A DNA stretch of 64,000 nucleotides from positions 28,152,823 to 28,216,822 of the forward strand of contig NW_024881272.1 of NCBI RefSeq assembly GCF_018691265.1, given 5' to 3'. This DNA comes from Tyto alba. Its lineage: Eukaryota; Chordata; Aves; Strigiformes; Tytonidae. Numbering within the stretch: position 1 is the first letter of the stretch; every line of letters starts with the position of its first letter. Shown here in pieces: positions 49,165 to 62,900 of the stretch. The notes beneath the pieces are model-generated. The model was not told the origin of the DNA, did not search any database, and saw only the letters and a program-made list of their open reading frames with translations. A program made the position numbers and the translations under genes.

Positions 49165-49301
49165 CTTGTATTACATTCAATACTTCGTTAGATGATCGTT
49201 TTCCCATAATAATAAGGAAAAGTGGAAACTGGTCTGTCTTCTGAGTTCGAATTGTTTGGGCTACAACACTCCCGAAGTGTCTAGTGCACATTGTCAGAAA
49301 C
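49165..49301 (-). CDS. FAF1: FAF1 exon: UAS domain, central part
   Basis: A 137-bp exon made of one base completing an Arg codon, 45 codons, and one base opening a Gly codon. The protein runs FLTMCTRHFGSVVAQTIRT through QFPLFLIIMGKRSSNEVLN to VIQ, the remembered central UAS sequence of FAF1. The hydrophobic run PLFLIIMG fits a central beta strand of the thioredoxin-like fold. The acceptor follows a T/C-rich tract ending ACACATAG, and the donor is CAAG|GTACAG. The exon is separated from its 3' neighbour by a 2.5-kb intron and from its 5' neighbour by a 13.4-kb intron. No stop interrupts the frame. Confidence 0.95.
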
Positions 49302-52300
49302 CTATGTGTGTGGGGGGAAAAAAGTTAATATTGTAGAGGTGTTTTTGAAGTTAGTTTTTAGGAAATCATTATGCTAAATCCAGCAGTTTAACGCTTATCT
49401 ACTGTTTAACATCTAGGCTTCTGCATTAAATTCTTACAAATATGATAGACCCCAGATTGTTGAAATTATAACCAGTTGAGACAGTGATTTAACTGATGGG
49501 GAATTCCATTTCCTGTTACACTCTAGCCTATTCTGCAGGCTATCATTCAAAACTAACCTCCCCTAAATAATAATGCTAAATCAATCGTTAAAAACTTCTA
49601 AAGAAAACTAAGTAGTACCATAATGTAGTAAACATGGAGAAGTATAAAAATAGTATAATTTCATAAGGCAACATAATTTAATAATGAAAGATCAAGGAAT
49701 TGTTTTTATTGGTCACAGAATTAAAACGTGGTGCTTCAGAATGGTATTTTCTTTTGTAGTAGTGCCCTGTCAGTGAGATACTTAACAGTGTGGTCTAAAA
49801 AACAATAATTCTAAGCTTTTGACCAAAAAAGCTCTTGGATATTAGCATACAGAAGTCTAGCATTAGTATTCTTAACACGATCTTGAATAAATGAAAAAAC
49901 TGATAAAGCTTTTCTCTTCCATTAGAGGACTGTTTGAAATTAGCATTTCTTTCAAGAGAAAAGGGTAGCTTATGATATGTTTTCAGATCTGATGGTAAAA
50001 AGTAAATGTCATAATAATAATGAATTATGAAAGACCAAATGCAAATATAGAATGCTTTAATAAGATCCAATTTAATAAAGTCTGTAAAAATAATGGACTT
50101 TTAATAACACGGGTCACAAAAGGCAAAACAGTGGAAATTCTGAGGACTAGCCACTGGTACAGGCTTATTAATTCTTAATTATGTTCATGAAAGGCAACTT
50201 AAATCATGTGTTTTCTTATGCCTTATGATAATATTTTAGGTAACAACTACTCTGAAATGTATGCTCTAACTGAAGAGCAAAGTCCTGTTGTCACATGCAT
50301 TAGAAGCCAAATCTATTTGAAAAGACAAACTGCATTAAAATGTCAAGCACTCCAAGTAATTTTTATTCTCAAAGATACTGAAAAGATTCAAAATTGCAAT
50401 TTTTTAAATCAATATATATTGTATCTAATAAACTGGCTAAAAATTGATAAGCCTGATGAGTACAATATTGAGCTCGTTTGAGGTATGTGAAGTATGAAAA
50501 AAAAAACCTTCTCAGAGACAATTTGTAGTGTAACTCTGGCCATAGTTGGATGGAAGACAATGAACAGGGGTACCTAGCAAGTATTTCAGAGCCATAAATA
50601 TTACTGGCAAATACCTTTCCTTGTCTCCTCGGTCCTCTGTCTTTTGTAATTCAGAATGATCACACCGAAAGACAATGTCAAAAATGCCAAATAGAGACTG
50701 CTGTATCAGAAATAGCTACATAAAGACATACCATCTGGTAAAGATAAAATAAAGTGTCTGTAAAGTCTGGACATATACTCTTAAGCTAAATAATGTTTTT
50801 TGATGTTTGTTTTTCGAGGTGGGAATATGTAAGTGAAATCTTGGCCTCTGAGAAGTCAATGATGATCTTCCATAGCAAAATTACTTATACGAGTTCATGG
50901 TTTCACTCCTGGAAGTAATAAAGACAGTGGACAATCGAGCTGAATTCCTGAAACTTGTGTATTAAAACTGTTTAACAGTCTTCAACACACTACAGAAAAC
51001 CACTCAAGTTTCACGGGAAAACAAAATATTTAACTGGAGGTGAAAAAAAGCTGTAGAGAAAAATGTTAGGAGGAACAAAACTAAAGAGACTATTACAATA
51101 TTAGTTGCACTAGTCAAAGGTGTTGGTTTGAGGTTGTTTTTTGTTTTTTGTTTTTTTTTTTTTTTTTAATCAATTCTATATTTAGTCAACCCATAACTCA
51201 GTCTCAAAATATGGTTTATTATGGATGAGTTTTGTACATAGACAATTCTGAATGACGTCTGTATTTCAGTATGTTAAAAGATTTCCCAAATAATTTTTTT
51301 GCAGGAGATGAATTTTAGTATGTGAAACTTCTGGTTGACTATATAGAACCTAAGAGATTATGATACTTTGGGGTCATCTATAATCAAGACTGGGAACGGG
51401 TTTCAACTCCCTGCCTTCAGAAGATGACGTGTTGTGCCAGGCTGTTGTAAGGGTACATATACTCTCCTGGTTCAGTGATAGCAGAAAAGATGCCAACATC
51501 TCCCATCATGGTGCTTTTTTTTTTATCTCTTGGGCCACTTCTTACAGCCACTGGTGCCACCCACCCTGCTCTTTCGAATCGCCTCCCTTCCTCTGCTGCT
51601 GTCACAATCTGCTCAGCTCACAGGGACAGCAGCCAGCTCGCCCACGGACCAGTTACAAGAGCAGCTCACAACAATTCTGACCCCAGTGCCACACATTTGC
51701 CACCGCTGCCATCAGGCAGCCTTTTTCTTTCTTGGGGGAGGAATGAGAAATACCTCTTCATCCCAGCACTTCCAATTTTGAATAATGAATGTCCAGGCTA
51801 CAGCACAGGCAGCTGCAATGAGGACGTTCGTGGGGGATGAATGACCAGCTGGTGGTTGTCAATACCTATCTTCAGAGCAGAGTGAATACACACGAGAAAC
51901 TCTTCTCACTAACATGAGCCATCAAAACAGATCCTGCCCTCTGGAACCAAGCAAGACCCCACTTGTCTGTTGAACTATAATGTAGTAAAGTCAACAAAAA
52001 ATGTGAAGGTAGTCAAACGATACAACACAGAATAAAGAGAGAGCAGCACCAATCTCCAACACCTACACCGTGTAACTCCTGTTCACCAACAATTACTCAC
52101 GGACATGCTCTTTGCTGCATCAGTGGTAGGAGCCCAGCAATTACTTGTAACATGTCTCTTCTTTTCATTTTACCAGATGGGTAGGAACTGAATTTTCATT
52201 CATGATCCCCATTCAGTTTTTCTCGTGCCTTTTAACAGATTTTGCAACCACTTAAGTAATTTCGCATTTTTTTTCCTTTTTCTGCCTTTACTGATTCTGT

Positions 52301-55300
52301 ATTTACAGAACTTTTTACTTTCTTCCACATTCATATCCAGCAAAAAAATAAAAATCTCCTCTCTGCTAATATTTACTGTCAGAAGTATGTGAGTAGGACC
52401 AAAACAATTTGGTGCAATAACCTGTATCTTACTCTGTCCATCACTAACAATGAATTTTCTTACTTTCATTTAAACAGAAGTGTACCAGATCTTTCAGTGG
52501 CATCTCCAGAGCTGCCAATAGAACTGCCTGTGGAGCGCATCAAAGAGCCAGATGTCCCTCCAGGAGAACTGTTTTCCACAACACGCTGGATTACTGTGAT
52601 CTCCAACCAAAAGTGGAAATAGAGGAATGCTGCCAGAAAGGGAGGGCAAATGGCACCCTACTAGTCCTTTTATTTTTAAATTACAAAAATATTCAAGGAG
52701 GGAGAAGTACAAGAAAGGCAAAAAAGCATTTACTGAAGGAAAAATCCATTAAAAAAAAAGTAATCTCAAAAGTTACAGGAATAAAGTTAAGAAAAGTAAT
52801 ATTTTTGGCAGACAGCATAATTCATTTACTTCTTTCATGACTTGCTAGCAATGAAACCGGCAGTTATTAAAGCTACAGAATAAACAGGGACACTGACCAC
52901 GGCTTGAAAAATACAGAAAAAAAAACCTTAAAAAATTACAATTTTTTCTTATTTTTAAAATGTAGATTGAACAGGTATTAATTCTTAGACATAGTTCACT
53001 CCTTAGTTAAAAGCAGCACACTGGAAAAATTATTCTGCTGAAATGAAGATGTTAATTTGGGGGGCTGCTGATCACTGCACAGCAGTTCTCCCTCCGCGTA
53101 TGCTCTGAGATAATCTGTACAGTTACCATATTTGTAGCACATTAGTTTCCCAGAGAAGAATGTTATCATTCACTATCAGCTAATATGTGACATGTTATAT
53201 TAAAATACATTCCTGGCATAATCTTTTTGCAATTTTATTATAAAGTACAATTTATTTCATATTACTTTAAAAAAGGTCCTAGAAGACAATTATGAAAAAA
53301 CATCAGCTTTACAAATTTACTGAAAAAAGTTTAAAATATTACTGATACTCAAAACCAAAGGGAATACTTATTACAGCTTACGTCTGTGGTCCACCATAGC
53401 TCCTGATCTCACATATACTATGTAGAACTTTGTAAATGTTGAGGTTTAGCAATAATATGTTTTTGTGAGAACATGCAGCTTTTAAGTTTTAACAATAAAA
53501 CTTGCCACCTCTTCCCAGAGTGCCAATCATCAAAAGGGTTGATCTCAGAGCTCAATATTTTTAATCTCTGGAAAGCTTTTGATCTGTATGATACCTATTT
53601 ACACCACAAAATATGTATTGCCTGTAGGGAGGGGCCGGCCAAAGGAGAAAGCCACCCTTCGGTGGGAGATGGCAGCTGTTCCTGACGGGTTGTGTTTCAT
53701 CATTACATAAAGAAACAGTGAGATAATACCAGTCATTATATCTCCTGCTCACATATTATGTTGTTTCATATTTTTGTTATTGATTGCAGTAGATCCTGTC
53801 CATATGAAGTTTGGATCCGTGACTACGCAAGATCCCTTCCTACCACACCATGAATATGAGCAAACAAATAAAAAAGCTATGATGTTAAATACCTTACAAA
53901 AATGTACATATTCCTTTAATATTTCAACTTAAACAATTTAGTAAGCTAAAAGCATCTCTGGTGACAGTCCCTAAAGGGGGCACAAGGCAGAGGCATTCAT
54001 TGGCTCCCAAACTGTCACCTTGTATTTTCCAGTGTGCACTGGTTCAAAGTGACTCCTACTCATACCTGGTAGAGAAAGAATTTACAAAGAATTGAAGAAC
54101 TGAAAAGGAATTAAAGGAAGACCTTAGCAAAAAATTGATGCTTCTAAGCAAGAGTCCTCTGCATTGCCATTGAAAATCACAGTGCAATGCAGCACTGATG
54201 CCTGCTGCCCTTGGCCTTGATCCAGTAGGACACTAAAAGAGCAGAGGAATTCAGTCTCCTTTCTCTTTCCACTCTGAAAAGTGGCAACTGGCCTGGCTTT
54301 GAAAGACATGGACATCACCTGCCAGTCATCACTGAAACCAAATATTAACCACAATGAGGACAGGCATTGAGTAGTATCAATTTTCATTTAACTACTGGAA
54401 TCAAACTGAAGACACAATCCAATAGGATGAATAGCTCTGTGTACACCCCCAAATTAATCTATCTTCTCAAAACATTATGAATAAAATAAAAATGTCAAGC
54501 AGTCATGGCATAGTATAGTTGCAGAAAGAGTAACTGAATCTGAAATGCTAATTTTAGCTCTTTTTTGTTAATCAAGTAAACCTGCAGAGGAAACTAATGC
54601 AGAGGAAGCTGAGTATCGTACATAGTGTACCCCTGGAATGTGCAGAGGGATACCTCATGCTACATTTTTAATATTTTTGTATGTTCAAACAAACACTGAA
54701 AGCTCTCTTTTGCTTTTGCTTTTCTTAAGCTCTCCCAAGCACCTTAAGATTAATTAATGACCTTATTAGCAAATCTGTTTAGTGCATTAAAGTGCAAATT
54801 CTCTTCCATACAGAAAGAACTCTGCTCTCAAATGTATGGATAAAATGTATTAAAATAAATATTAAAATTGCATAGGATTTTAGATCAAATTTTCCTTATT
54901 TTCAGTACCAACATAAATAACAGAGATCTGGTTATTTGTTACAGTCATACTCATATAAATATTCCTATAGTTACTTTTAATTTTTACACACCGGTGGGAA
55001 AACCTCAGGAAAATTCTTCCTAAAATGAGGCCCTTTGGCACATGGTGCCCACTATGCTTCTTGCAAAGGACTTTGTAACAGAAAGGCTGCCTCGGAGATG
55101 TTTTTTGCTATATCATCTCAGCCTGAAGTCCTGCTCAAAAAGCAGGAGCAGGGCAAAATCTGATAACCTCTTCTAAAATATCTATTCCTTTTCAATCTGA
55201 ATTGGTGTTCAGTCCACAACCAGGATGGATTTTAGGCCAAAAAAAAAAGCGTGATTTATTTATGGCTAGATGTTTCCCAAGGCCAACCTTACTTTAAGAA

Positions 55301-56239
55301 ACTTTAAAACTTCAAAAATGGGTGTAAAAAAAATGTAACTTTTCTTGAGCATGAAGAAAACAATGATGATTATTAAATATGCAAGATTTCTGATTATTTT
55401 TAATAATAATTATATACTGTGCAAAGACAACATAAGACTCATTAAAATGTTAATATAAAAATAACATTTTTGTAGTAGGTATTTACATGAAAAAAAAATT
55501 AAAAGCTGAGATCATGAAATGGTATATTAAAATAAGCTTGCTATTCATAGTCTCCATAATACAGAGTTAATGTCTTACATTGGTAGGGTCATAGCTGTTG
55601 ACTCAAACACAAAGGGGAATGAGCAACAGATACGATGCATGGTTTAAAAACCTATAAAGCAGCCTGAATCAAACCATGTGGATACCCTCTTTAGTATCCA
55701 CACGGTAATTATCCAGTGATTCAGATGTAAAAAGCATGATTTTACCCACTTTTTCTTTATGTGAGAGTAAAGCCTAGATGAGTGGGTTATCTATCACTTG
55801 ATAAAACATGGAAGACCTAATTTCATCCTGCAAGGTTCAAACTGATTAAGTAAATACTTTATAACCCTGTTTAGTCTAAAACACATCCCTCTAGAAGCTC
55901 ATTAATTCATCCTTTAAGATACCACTGGACATCAAACAAAATCATCGGTAAAAGTATAAATAAAGTATACCTTGATCCCTTGCTAAAATGTTGTACTAAA
56001 AATGGAAGACACAATATGCACCTGCATATCAGTGGTAGTTTTGATTATTGCCTACCAAATTAAGCCATGTAATATATGATTTGCTAAGGAATATCCAAGG
56101 CTTGCTACAGGTAGATTTAATAAAAACCTAGATGAGAACAGAGAGTATGTTTAGTTACTTCACAGATGTTAGTAAAATAGGAGAAGCTACAAGCACACTG
56201 AAAGTCAGCAAAAGAATTCAGATTAATCTTTACAAATCA

Positions 56240-56880
56240 GAGAAATGTCCTAACAAGTAAAATGCAATTCAACAAGGTCAATGAAAGTCTCCAAGTAGGA
56301 GGAACCATTGCACAAATATAGAATAAGAGTCAAGCAGTAAGGAAAGAGGAGAAGTCATGATGTAAAGAAGACAAGCGTCATAATGGAGTGAGTAAACAGA
56401 AGCATGGTTTGTACAACATGAAATAATCTCTCTGTATTTAGCACTGAGAAGGCAGTTTTAGGCACAGTGCATCAGTAAAGATCTGGCCCAATTACAGAAG
56501 GACCATACGAAGGCTGCAGTAACAAATGACTACAAAAGAACAAGCTACAAGGAAAGGCTGAAGGAATCACAGTTGCTTAGTTTAGGAAAATTGCAAGAAA
56601 ACATAATAGCACTATTTAAGTCCAAAGAACCACCTACTGTGTGAACTAAGATATAATTGTCATTGATTGCTGCAAGAGAAACTTCAGTTAAATATTAGTG
56701 GTAATTGCCTAAAGGGAGTGAAAGTCAAGTACTGGAATTAGTTATGGAGAAACACTGAGAAACTTCCCTCACACCAAAGATTAGATCAGACAACCATTGG
56801 TTGGGGATGGTGCAGGTACAGTTGAACCTTTGGGCCAGGCACAGACTGAATGCTGTTACCTGCAGCTTTCCAAGGCCCAC
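56240..56880 (+). mobile_element. decayed CR1 LINE fragment, 3' part
   Basis: Several blocks match remembered CR1 3' sequence in the right order. They are GTATTTAGCACTGAGAAGGC, then AGATCTGGCCC and ACAGAAGGACC, then ACAAGGAAAGGCTGAAGGAA, then GAAACTTCAGTTAAATATTA, then TACTGGAATTAG, then GATTAGATCAGACAACC and GGTTGGGGATGGTGCAGG. The usual ATTCTATG-type tail is not visible; resemblance fades after CAGCTTTCCAAGGCCC. The copy is 5'-truncated and full of stops. It lies antisense to FAF1 in an intron. Confidence 0.7.
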
Positions 56881-58924
56881 AGACAGTCAGAAGGGTAACA
56901 AAAAGGAGAGGTGAGAGGCCCAAGCAGAGTCATCCTATCCTAAAGGAAGAGGATGGGCACCTGTACTTCTGCAAGGATCCTTTGTCCCAATCAGGCACCC
57001 TGCTGTACCAAGGAGATTCATTCACACCTTTCAGCTGCATTTTGGGACAAACCATTCGGACTCTGCCAGCACAGTGATTTCTTCTGACGGTTGATTTAGA
57101 TGTATAGATAAAGCTAAACTCTTCTACAGCTTCAATTCCATCTGGCATTAGACTTCACTGTTGCAATTAGATGTACCTGTGAATGACTTTTCTCCTTCCT
57201 CAAAAGAGTCCAACAAGTCTGTCTTGACTGCCTGTTCTTCTGCCTTCACCTCTTTTGCACAGGACACTACAGTTCCATTCTTTCACCTTTTCTGTTCAAC
57301 AAGCTTAATAACCTAGGCTGTAGTTTCAGTACAGTGGCACAGAACTTGCTTTAGGATTTGGTTTCATAGCGGGGACTTAAAATAGATGTTTACAAATATT
57401 TAGTTAGTTCCTGTAGGTTTAATAAGGTTTCGTTGTTTTTTTTTTTTTTTTCAGATGACCTTAAAGCATCACTACAGGCATATAAAATGATGCACTGAAA
57501 ACATTAATCACATCAACAGAGACTACTTTCTATTTATAGCTTAATATTATGGACACATCCAAATTTTACTAACCACAATCAGATTAAATTGCATTATCTG
57601 CTGGTTTTTAGTTTTCCAAATTTGGACATTTTTAGACTACTAACATGAAATTACCTTGAAGCACATAAATATTTAAGCGGGGATAGTTTACCTTTTCTGG
57701 TGGGTGTATAATAAACAGTTTAACCATCATCTAAATACAGGCTGTTTTGTTCTCCATCTAAAGAGACAATCACCTTTTATCCTTTTCATTTTTTCTTTGT
57801 TTCAGTGCTATTAGGAAACTATTCACAAGTGCAACCCCAAACAATACTATGCAGTAATTATGACTAGATGACAAAGAGATGCGAACAATTACTGAGCCCA
57901 TTTTGAAACCCTACACTAATAAAGTCATTAGATGCTGCCCTTGCCATGAGCCTTCTAAAAGCTTCTGAAGTTACAAGAACACACGGCATTGTTTGTTAGG
58001 ACAATCGCTGCTGGCAGAATGCAAACCTTGAGTCAAACCATGCTGCAAATTGATCTTGACATTCTGTTAAGACCGCCACTAAAATCAAAAGCAAAGGAGA
58101 AAAGGAGAAAATGAGCGGGTGGGATGTAATCATGAAACAGAAGGGTTCCCTCCTCACCTTCTTTCCTCTTCCTCCTCAAAACAAACCATACAGAAAATGA
58201 CAAACTCGCCTGGTGCTTGAGAACCTTTATTTTTTAAACATTAATTAGACTTTTGACCTGTTTTTATTGAGTGGCACTGTATCGCTATTAAAGTAAATTA
58301 AATAAAATATTGCAAAATACAATAGAAAAGGTTTTCACACTGTTCTGTGAAACCTGTTAAGGATTTAGTGCCTAAAGAACACATCCAACAGTTCTGCAAG
58401 CAACATACACAGAATCTACGGTCACCCCTGAAGAGGCAGTGAGAAATTAACTCACCGAGTCCAGCTCTCACAGACCCTACACCTGCAATATATTTGCTGA
58501 AGGATCAAATAGGATTGGGGAGCTGGGGTAATATGGTCAACTGGTCTTCATCCAGGCATGCATCATTCAGTAGGTTAGTATTAAGGGTCAGCAACTGTGA
58601 ATATGGCTAATTACTTGATGACGGAAATTGCAGGTGAAGACAACCTGCTGCTGAGAAGCGCTTTAGCCCATTAACTCCTTCCTAAGCTTAAGCAAAATGA
58701 AAAACTATCATTTGAACATTAAAACTAACAAGTACCTGTCATCAGAGCTGAGAAAAGTTGGGAACACCTTGAAACACAGTGCCCAAGGGTAATGATATCA
58801 AAAGCTAAAAAGCTGCTACAGGCATTCAAATCACTGTTTCATGGTTTGGGCATTGCTTTCCTTGGCAAACTTTATGTACATTGGAAATGTGTTAATATTG
58901 TGCATAATCTATGTTTGTAAACAC

Positions 58925-59085
58925 CGTATGTACAAACATAGGGTATGTGTATGTGTGTAGATAAATATGTATGTATATATATATTTACTATATATCTGTC
59001 CTCAATACAAATATATTAGTGTATATTGATGAATTAACAGAAACAGTTAGGCATGTGCTTGCATACATATATATATATACACCTC
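58925..59085 (+). repeat. TATG/TA-rich microsatellite region
   Basis: Interrupted runs of GTATGTGTATGTGTG, TATGTATATATATAT and CATATATATATATAC separated by short unique sequence, in a FAF1 intron. Confidence 0.75.
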
Positions 59086-59679
59086 CCATACACAGGCACA
59101 TAATTATATTAGAATAATGGTATTTAATCAACTCTTTGAAGTCAGAAAGTGCCAGACCTATAGCTGCTGTGTCTGGCTCTCCTGCTTATCTATCCCACAA
59201 CCTCTCTGGAAACCCGAGGAATCGTTTAGCCCGTGTGATGGCCGGACACAGCTGGCAAGCTGCTGCAGCTGCATGCTCCGACCAAAAGGTAGGGCCAGAA
59301 TTCTCAACACCGCTGCTGTCAAACACCACTACTTCTGCCCTGACACCTCTCAAAAACGTATTTCTGCTGTTCGGAGTGACATGGCAGCAAATCTCCATAG
59401 CGAGCAATGGAAACAGTGACTTTTAAGCTCATGATTCTCTCCAAACTGAGTGGAATATAACAAAAAAGTAAAAGATATCTCTGGCCTTGTGGGTTTGTTT
59501 CCTCCTTTGACCATGGGCAACATAAATTAAAAGAATATTCCAAACAGTTGCTCACTAAAGTCTAAACTATAGGTGATAAAGATTTCACATAGATTCCTTA
59601 AGAGTATTATAAAACCACCACATTATTTTCCTAAATGAAGGCTAATTATTTTGTATTATTTTGTGCCCTTTAATATATT

Positions 59680-59763
59680 TTTTTTATTCTAGTAAACAGT
59701 AATTCTCCCTTTTTTATTCTAGTAAATACTTTGTAGCACTTACCTAAAGTAATTGCTCCCTTT
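59680..59763 (+). repeat. two interleaved short direct repeats
   Basis: TTTTTTATTCTAGTAAA occurs at 59680-59696 and exactly again at 59710-59726. AGTAATTCTCCCTTT at about 59698 recurs as AGTAATTGCTCCCTTT at about 59748. Together they look like a small local duplication event. Confidence 0.6.
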
Positions 59764-62745
59764 CCTGCAAACCTTATGTCAGAGGCAATTAAAAGCTGTG
59801 GAAGCCAAACCAAAACATTCTCTTAACTGTATTAACTAGAGTTCTCCTTCAGTTTGACAAAGTAACAGTCCTGGGTGACTGTACTTCAAAAATTTCAAAA
59901 AAATCTGACTCACAAAGTCATAATGCTTGTTTCCTGCACTTCTGCCAGCAGCCTACCCTGGCGCTTGCATGCAGCATTTTACTTCTAGTCCTACCTACAG
60001 AGCTCTCTTCACTGTGGTAACGGGTGTTGAAGAACAAGAGCAAAAGATTCCAGCTGAAGAGCGCTAGTGTACAGTAATGCAGGATTCAAAATGAGCCCCT
60101 ACATCAGTGTCAGACAAACATATTAAAAATCAGGAAAAATAACAAGATTTTGGAGCTGTTTTTGTTCTACAGTGTTCAGGACGGACCCTCATTTAATTCA
60201 TGAGAAAAATGGAAACCATTATTAAGACTGGTTTTGGAACAGAATGACATTCGAAGATGTCAGAAAGAGGACAGCAAAGAGCAAGAAAAAAATCAGAATA
60301 TTCAAGATTTTTTGGCTTGTACGAGGAATGTATTTATATCTGTTTGAATTTATTCATGTCATGCTACAGTACTAAAAACCTGTCTTTTACTACTGACATC
60401 AAGGTGACCCTATTGATTGCTGTAAATAAAGTGGGCCTGATTCCTCTGCCTTCCTGCCCTGGCTTTTCCACTAAGGCAATTGTAACAGCACAAATAAGTT
60501 GCTCTTGGGCTACACCAGCATGCAAAAAGCAGTTCCTTTTGTTGTTGCTGTTGTCTTCTCACCATTCAAATAAAAAGCTATTTGCAACTGTATTCATAGG
60601 GATACAGAACAGAATAGGCTCCAACACCACTGTCATTGTGTCACATAATGAAGGGTAGTAATTAAACAGAGGTACTGAGTATTTATTTATGGGAATGCCC
60701 ACAGTGTGTTGGCACTTTCCAAAGGGAGAAGGAAGCATCATGCTCCCTCTGAAGAAACCACAGTCTAAGGAGCAGGATGTGACACTAAACACAACCAAGA
60801 AATTACTCTAATTCAAGCCAGCATGCCTTGTTTACCCCTTACTATTTTTTGACCTCACTGTTAATATGACAGTTTCTTTGTTGTTATTAGAAAGCAAAAA
60901 AATTAAGGCTTAAAAACCCTATCGTACAGCACAATCGGTGACTAGGTTCATTGAAAATAGCTATAAAGCCTTAAACAAGCCCTTTATTTTGTCTTTTAAG
61001 AAGTGTCATAAGGAGTTAATAGGACACAGCTGTACAGGCTCTTTCTAATAAGCAGCTTCTGTCGCTTTGGTCACCACAGGTGTCTCTGTAACCTGCAAAC
61101 TCTTATTACTAGTGTATCAAAGTTGTGCTACTTAATAGATTTCTTTAGTAAAACACAACAAAGCAATTACATGGCTGTTGATCGTCAGTCATAAAAAAGC
61201 CCTCAAACACAGTTTTTCAAAAGCAACTACACTGCAATTTTTTGTCATTGTAAAATAAAAGAAACTAGAGAATTAAATAGAAAAGCTAACAATAGAACAG
61301 CAGGTAGTCAACTGAACTTAGCCACTACAGATGGTTTAGAAATAGTGTTTCCTTCTACATCAACTTGTCGGATAAAAGAAAAGGAGGAGGCTCCTTACTG
61401 CCCATGAATGGCAATACCAAAAGACTTAAGCAACTTTCCAGTCTATGTATTTGGTCCCATGAAAGAACCTAGATGTTTCTTCTTCCTCTCACTCTCTTTT
61501 CTTTTTTAAAAAACTTTTAATCTGTTTTTGTAACTGCTTTTTTTTTTTTTTTAATATTTAACTCTCCTCTGGAATAACTTAAACTAGAAACATAGCTGCT
61601 GATTCATCCAATGACAAAATGCAGAAGGTCGAGTGACGAATTCCTGTGAAACACAACTCATTTAAAAAGTGTATTAGGAAAAGAGATTGTTCTGTTCTCC
61701 ATGTCCAGTTTCAGTAAAGAAATATTAGGTATATTTTACATATTTAAGAACAGGAATACATGAACGCTCTATTCTCACAAGCCACAACAGAAAGAAACAT
61801 CAATATGTACTTTTAATTGTTCAATAATCAATGGAATTGTGTAAAAAAGTGGAAACCTTATCCAGCCCAAATAACTATTGCATCTTTCATCAAATGTTAG
61901 AATAACTCTCATTACAGTAATATACACAAGTCATTATCCTGGCAAGCAGTCATCTTCTGTGAAAACAAAGATGATGAAATAAGGTCCAAGTTAAAAAAAC
62001 AAAGAAGTCTAATTTCTAAATATAACAGGTATAATCATAAAATCATTATTTTCAATAGATTATGATCAACTGATAAATAAATAAAGAGAGAGGTCTTAAC
62101 ATAAAGAAAAGAAAATTTGTTGGTGACCCACAGAAGATGTAGAAGGAAGTGGAATCTACAGTTTTTAAATTTCTTTACTTATCAGCAAAATGATGATCTA
62201 AGATATAGGATAGCTTTTTTTATATTAAAACCTATCAAAAACATCACCAAATAAATGTTCTGTAGGAAAAATGTAGATTGAAAGGTTCATATGAATTGCA
62301 AGCTTTTAATTTTTTGCATAATCTGTTTTTAATATTCATTTATCACATGAATGTTATTTTTTAGTAAGATTTTCATTAACAACAACAGTTATTATCTCAG
62401 ACAGTTCTCATGCAGTTACACATATGTACATAAAGTTAGTGTCACATAATATTATGGCACTGAAACGTAAAGATACATTCCTAGAACTATGTTTGCAAAA
62501 AAAAATTTATTCAACTATTTTTTTCCTGCACAGGCATAAGAAGTCACTTTGTAATGAAAACAAGGACCGTCCAACTCTCAGTGAATGTCAGCCAACGCAG
62601 CTTCATTGATCGGCTAAGAACAAGCATGAAATTTTTAGTTCAAATAGGTATCAAGGAACAAAAGATTTGATACACAGAAATGATACAGAAATAAGGGTCT
62701 GTCTTGAGAGAAAAGCTGCTCCATTCACAGTCCAAAGAGTCTTAC

Positions 62746-62900
62746 CTTGCTCTGTTTGCTTCTTTTGTCATGTCCCATGCCCAGGTTATGAAGTTCTGAC
62801 TCAGATAGGAGACAATAGATTCAGCACAAAGCATTTGTGAGCAGAAGACATTGGTTAATACGCTTTCATCATGGTGGAGGTAGATAGCAAGAAGCTTTCT
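62746..62900 (-). CDS. FAF1: FAF1 exon: UAS domain, N-terminal part
   Basis: A 155-bp internal exon encoding 51 codons plus two bases of the next. It starts RKLLAIYLHHDES and runs through VFCSQMLCAESIV to WDMTKEANRA. This is the core of the UAS domain, a thioredoxin-like fold shared by FAF1, FAF2/UBXD8 and UBXN7. In FAF1 and FAF2 the domain binds long-chain unsaturated fatty acids (family knowledge). On the gene strand the acceptor reads ...TTTTCAG before AGAAAG and the donor reads GCAAG|GTAAGA, close to consensus. The exon opens in phase 0 and closes with AG, completed to an Arg codon by the first base of the exon at 49165-49301. The match to remembered FAF1 is near-identical, with conservative changes such as M for L and E for D near the end. 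Confidence 0.95.

Larger units (their letters stand above)
49302..62745 (-). other. FAF1: FAF1 intron (13.4 kb)
   Basis: Intron separating the first two UAS-domain exons in the window. It contains a decayed CR1 fragment on the plus strand (56240-56880), T-rich tracts (51140-51168, 57435-57453), TATG/TA-rich microsatellite sequence (58925-59085) and a local pair of interleaved direct repeats (59680-59763). Open frames around 51417-51840 and 52389-52622 have no recognisable family. The rest is AT-rich unique sequence. Confidence 0.85.

Noticed and set aside
51417..51840. Overlapping open frames of 60-120 codons on both strands
   Set aside because: No recognisable domain; moderately GC-rich intronic sequence gives such frames by chance.
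52389..52622. 77-codon open frame with a Pro/Glu-rich middle
   Set aside because: No known family and no conserved start or splice context. An old retroelement remnant is possible but unsupported.
60425..60500. GTGGGCCTGATTCCTCTGCC as another amniote transposon end
   Set aside because: Too short, and the following sequence does not continue the expected element.
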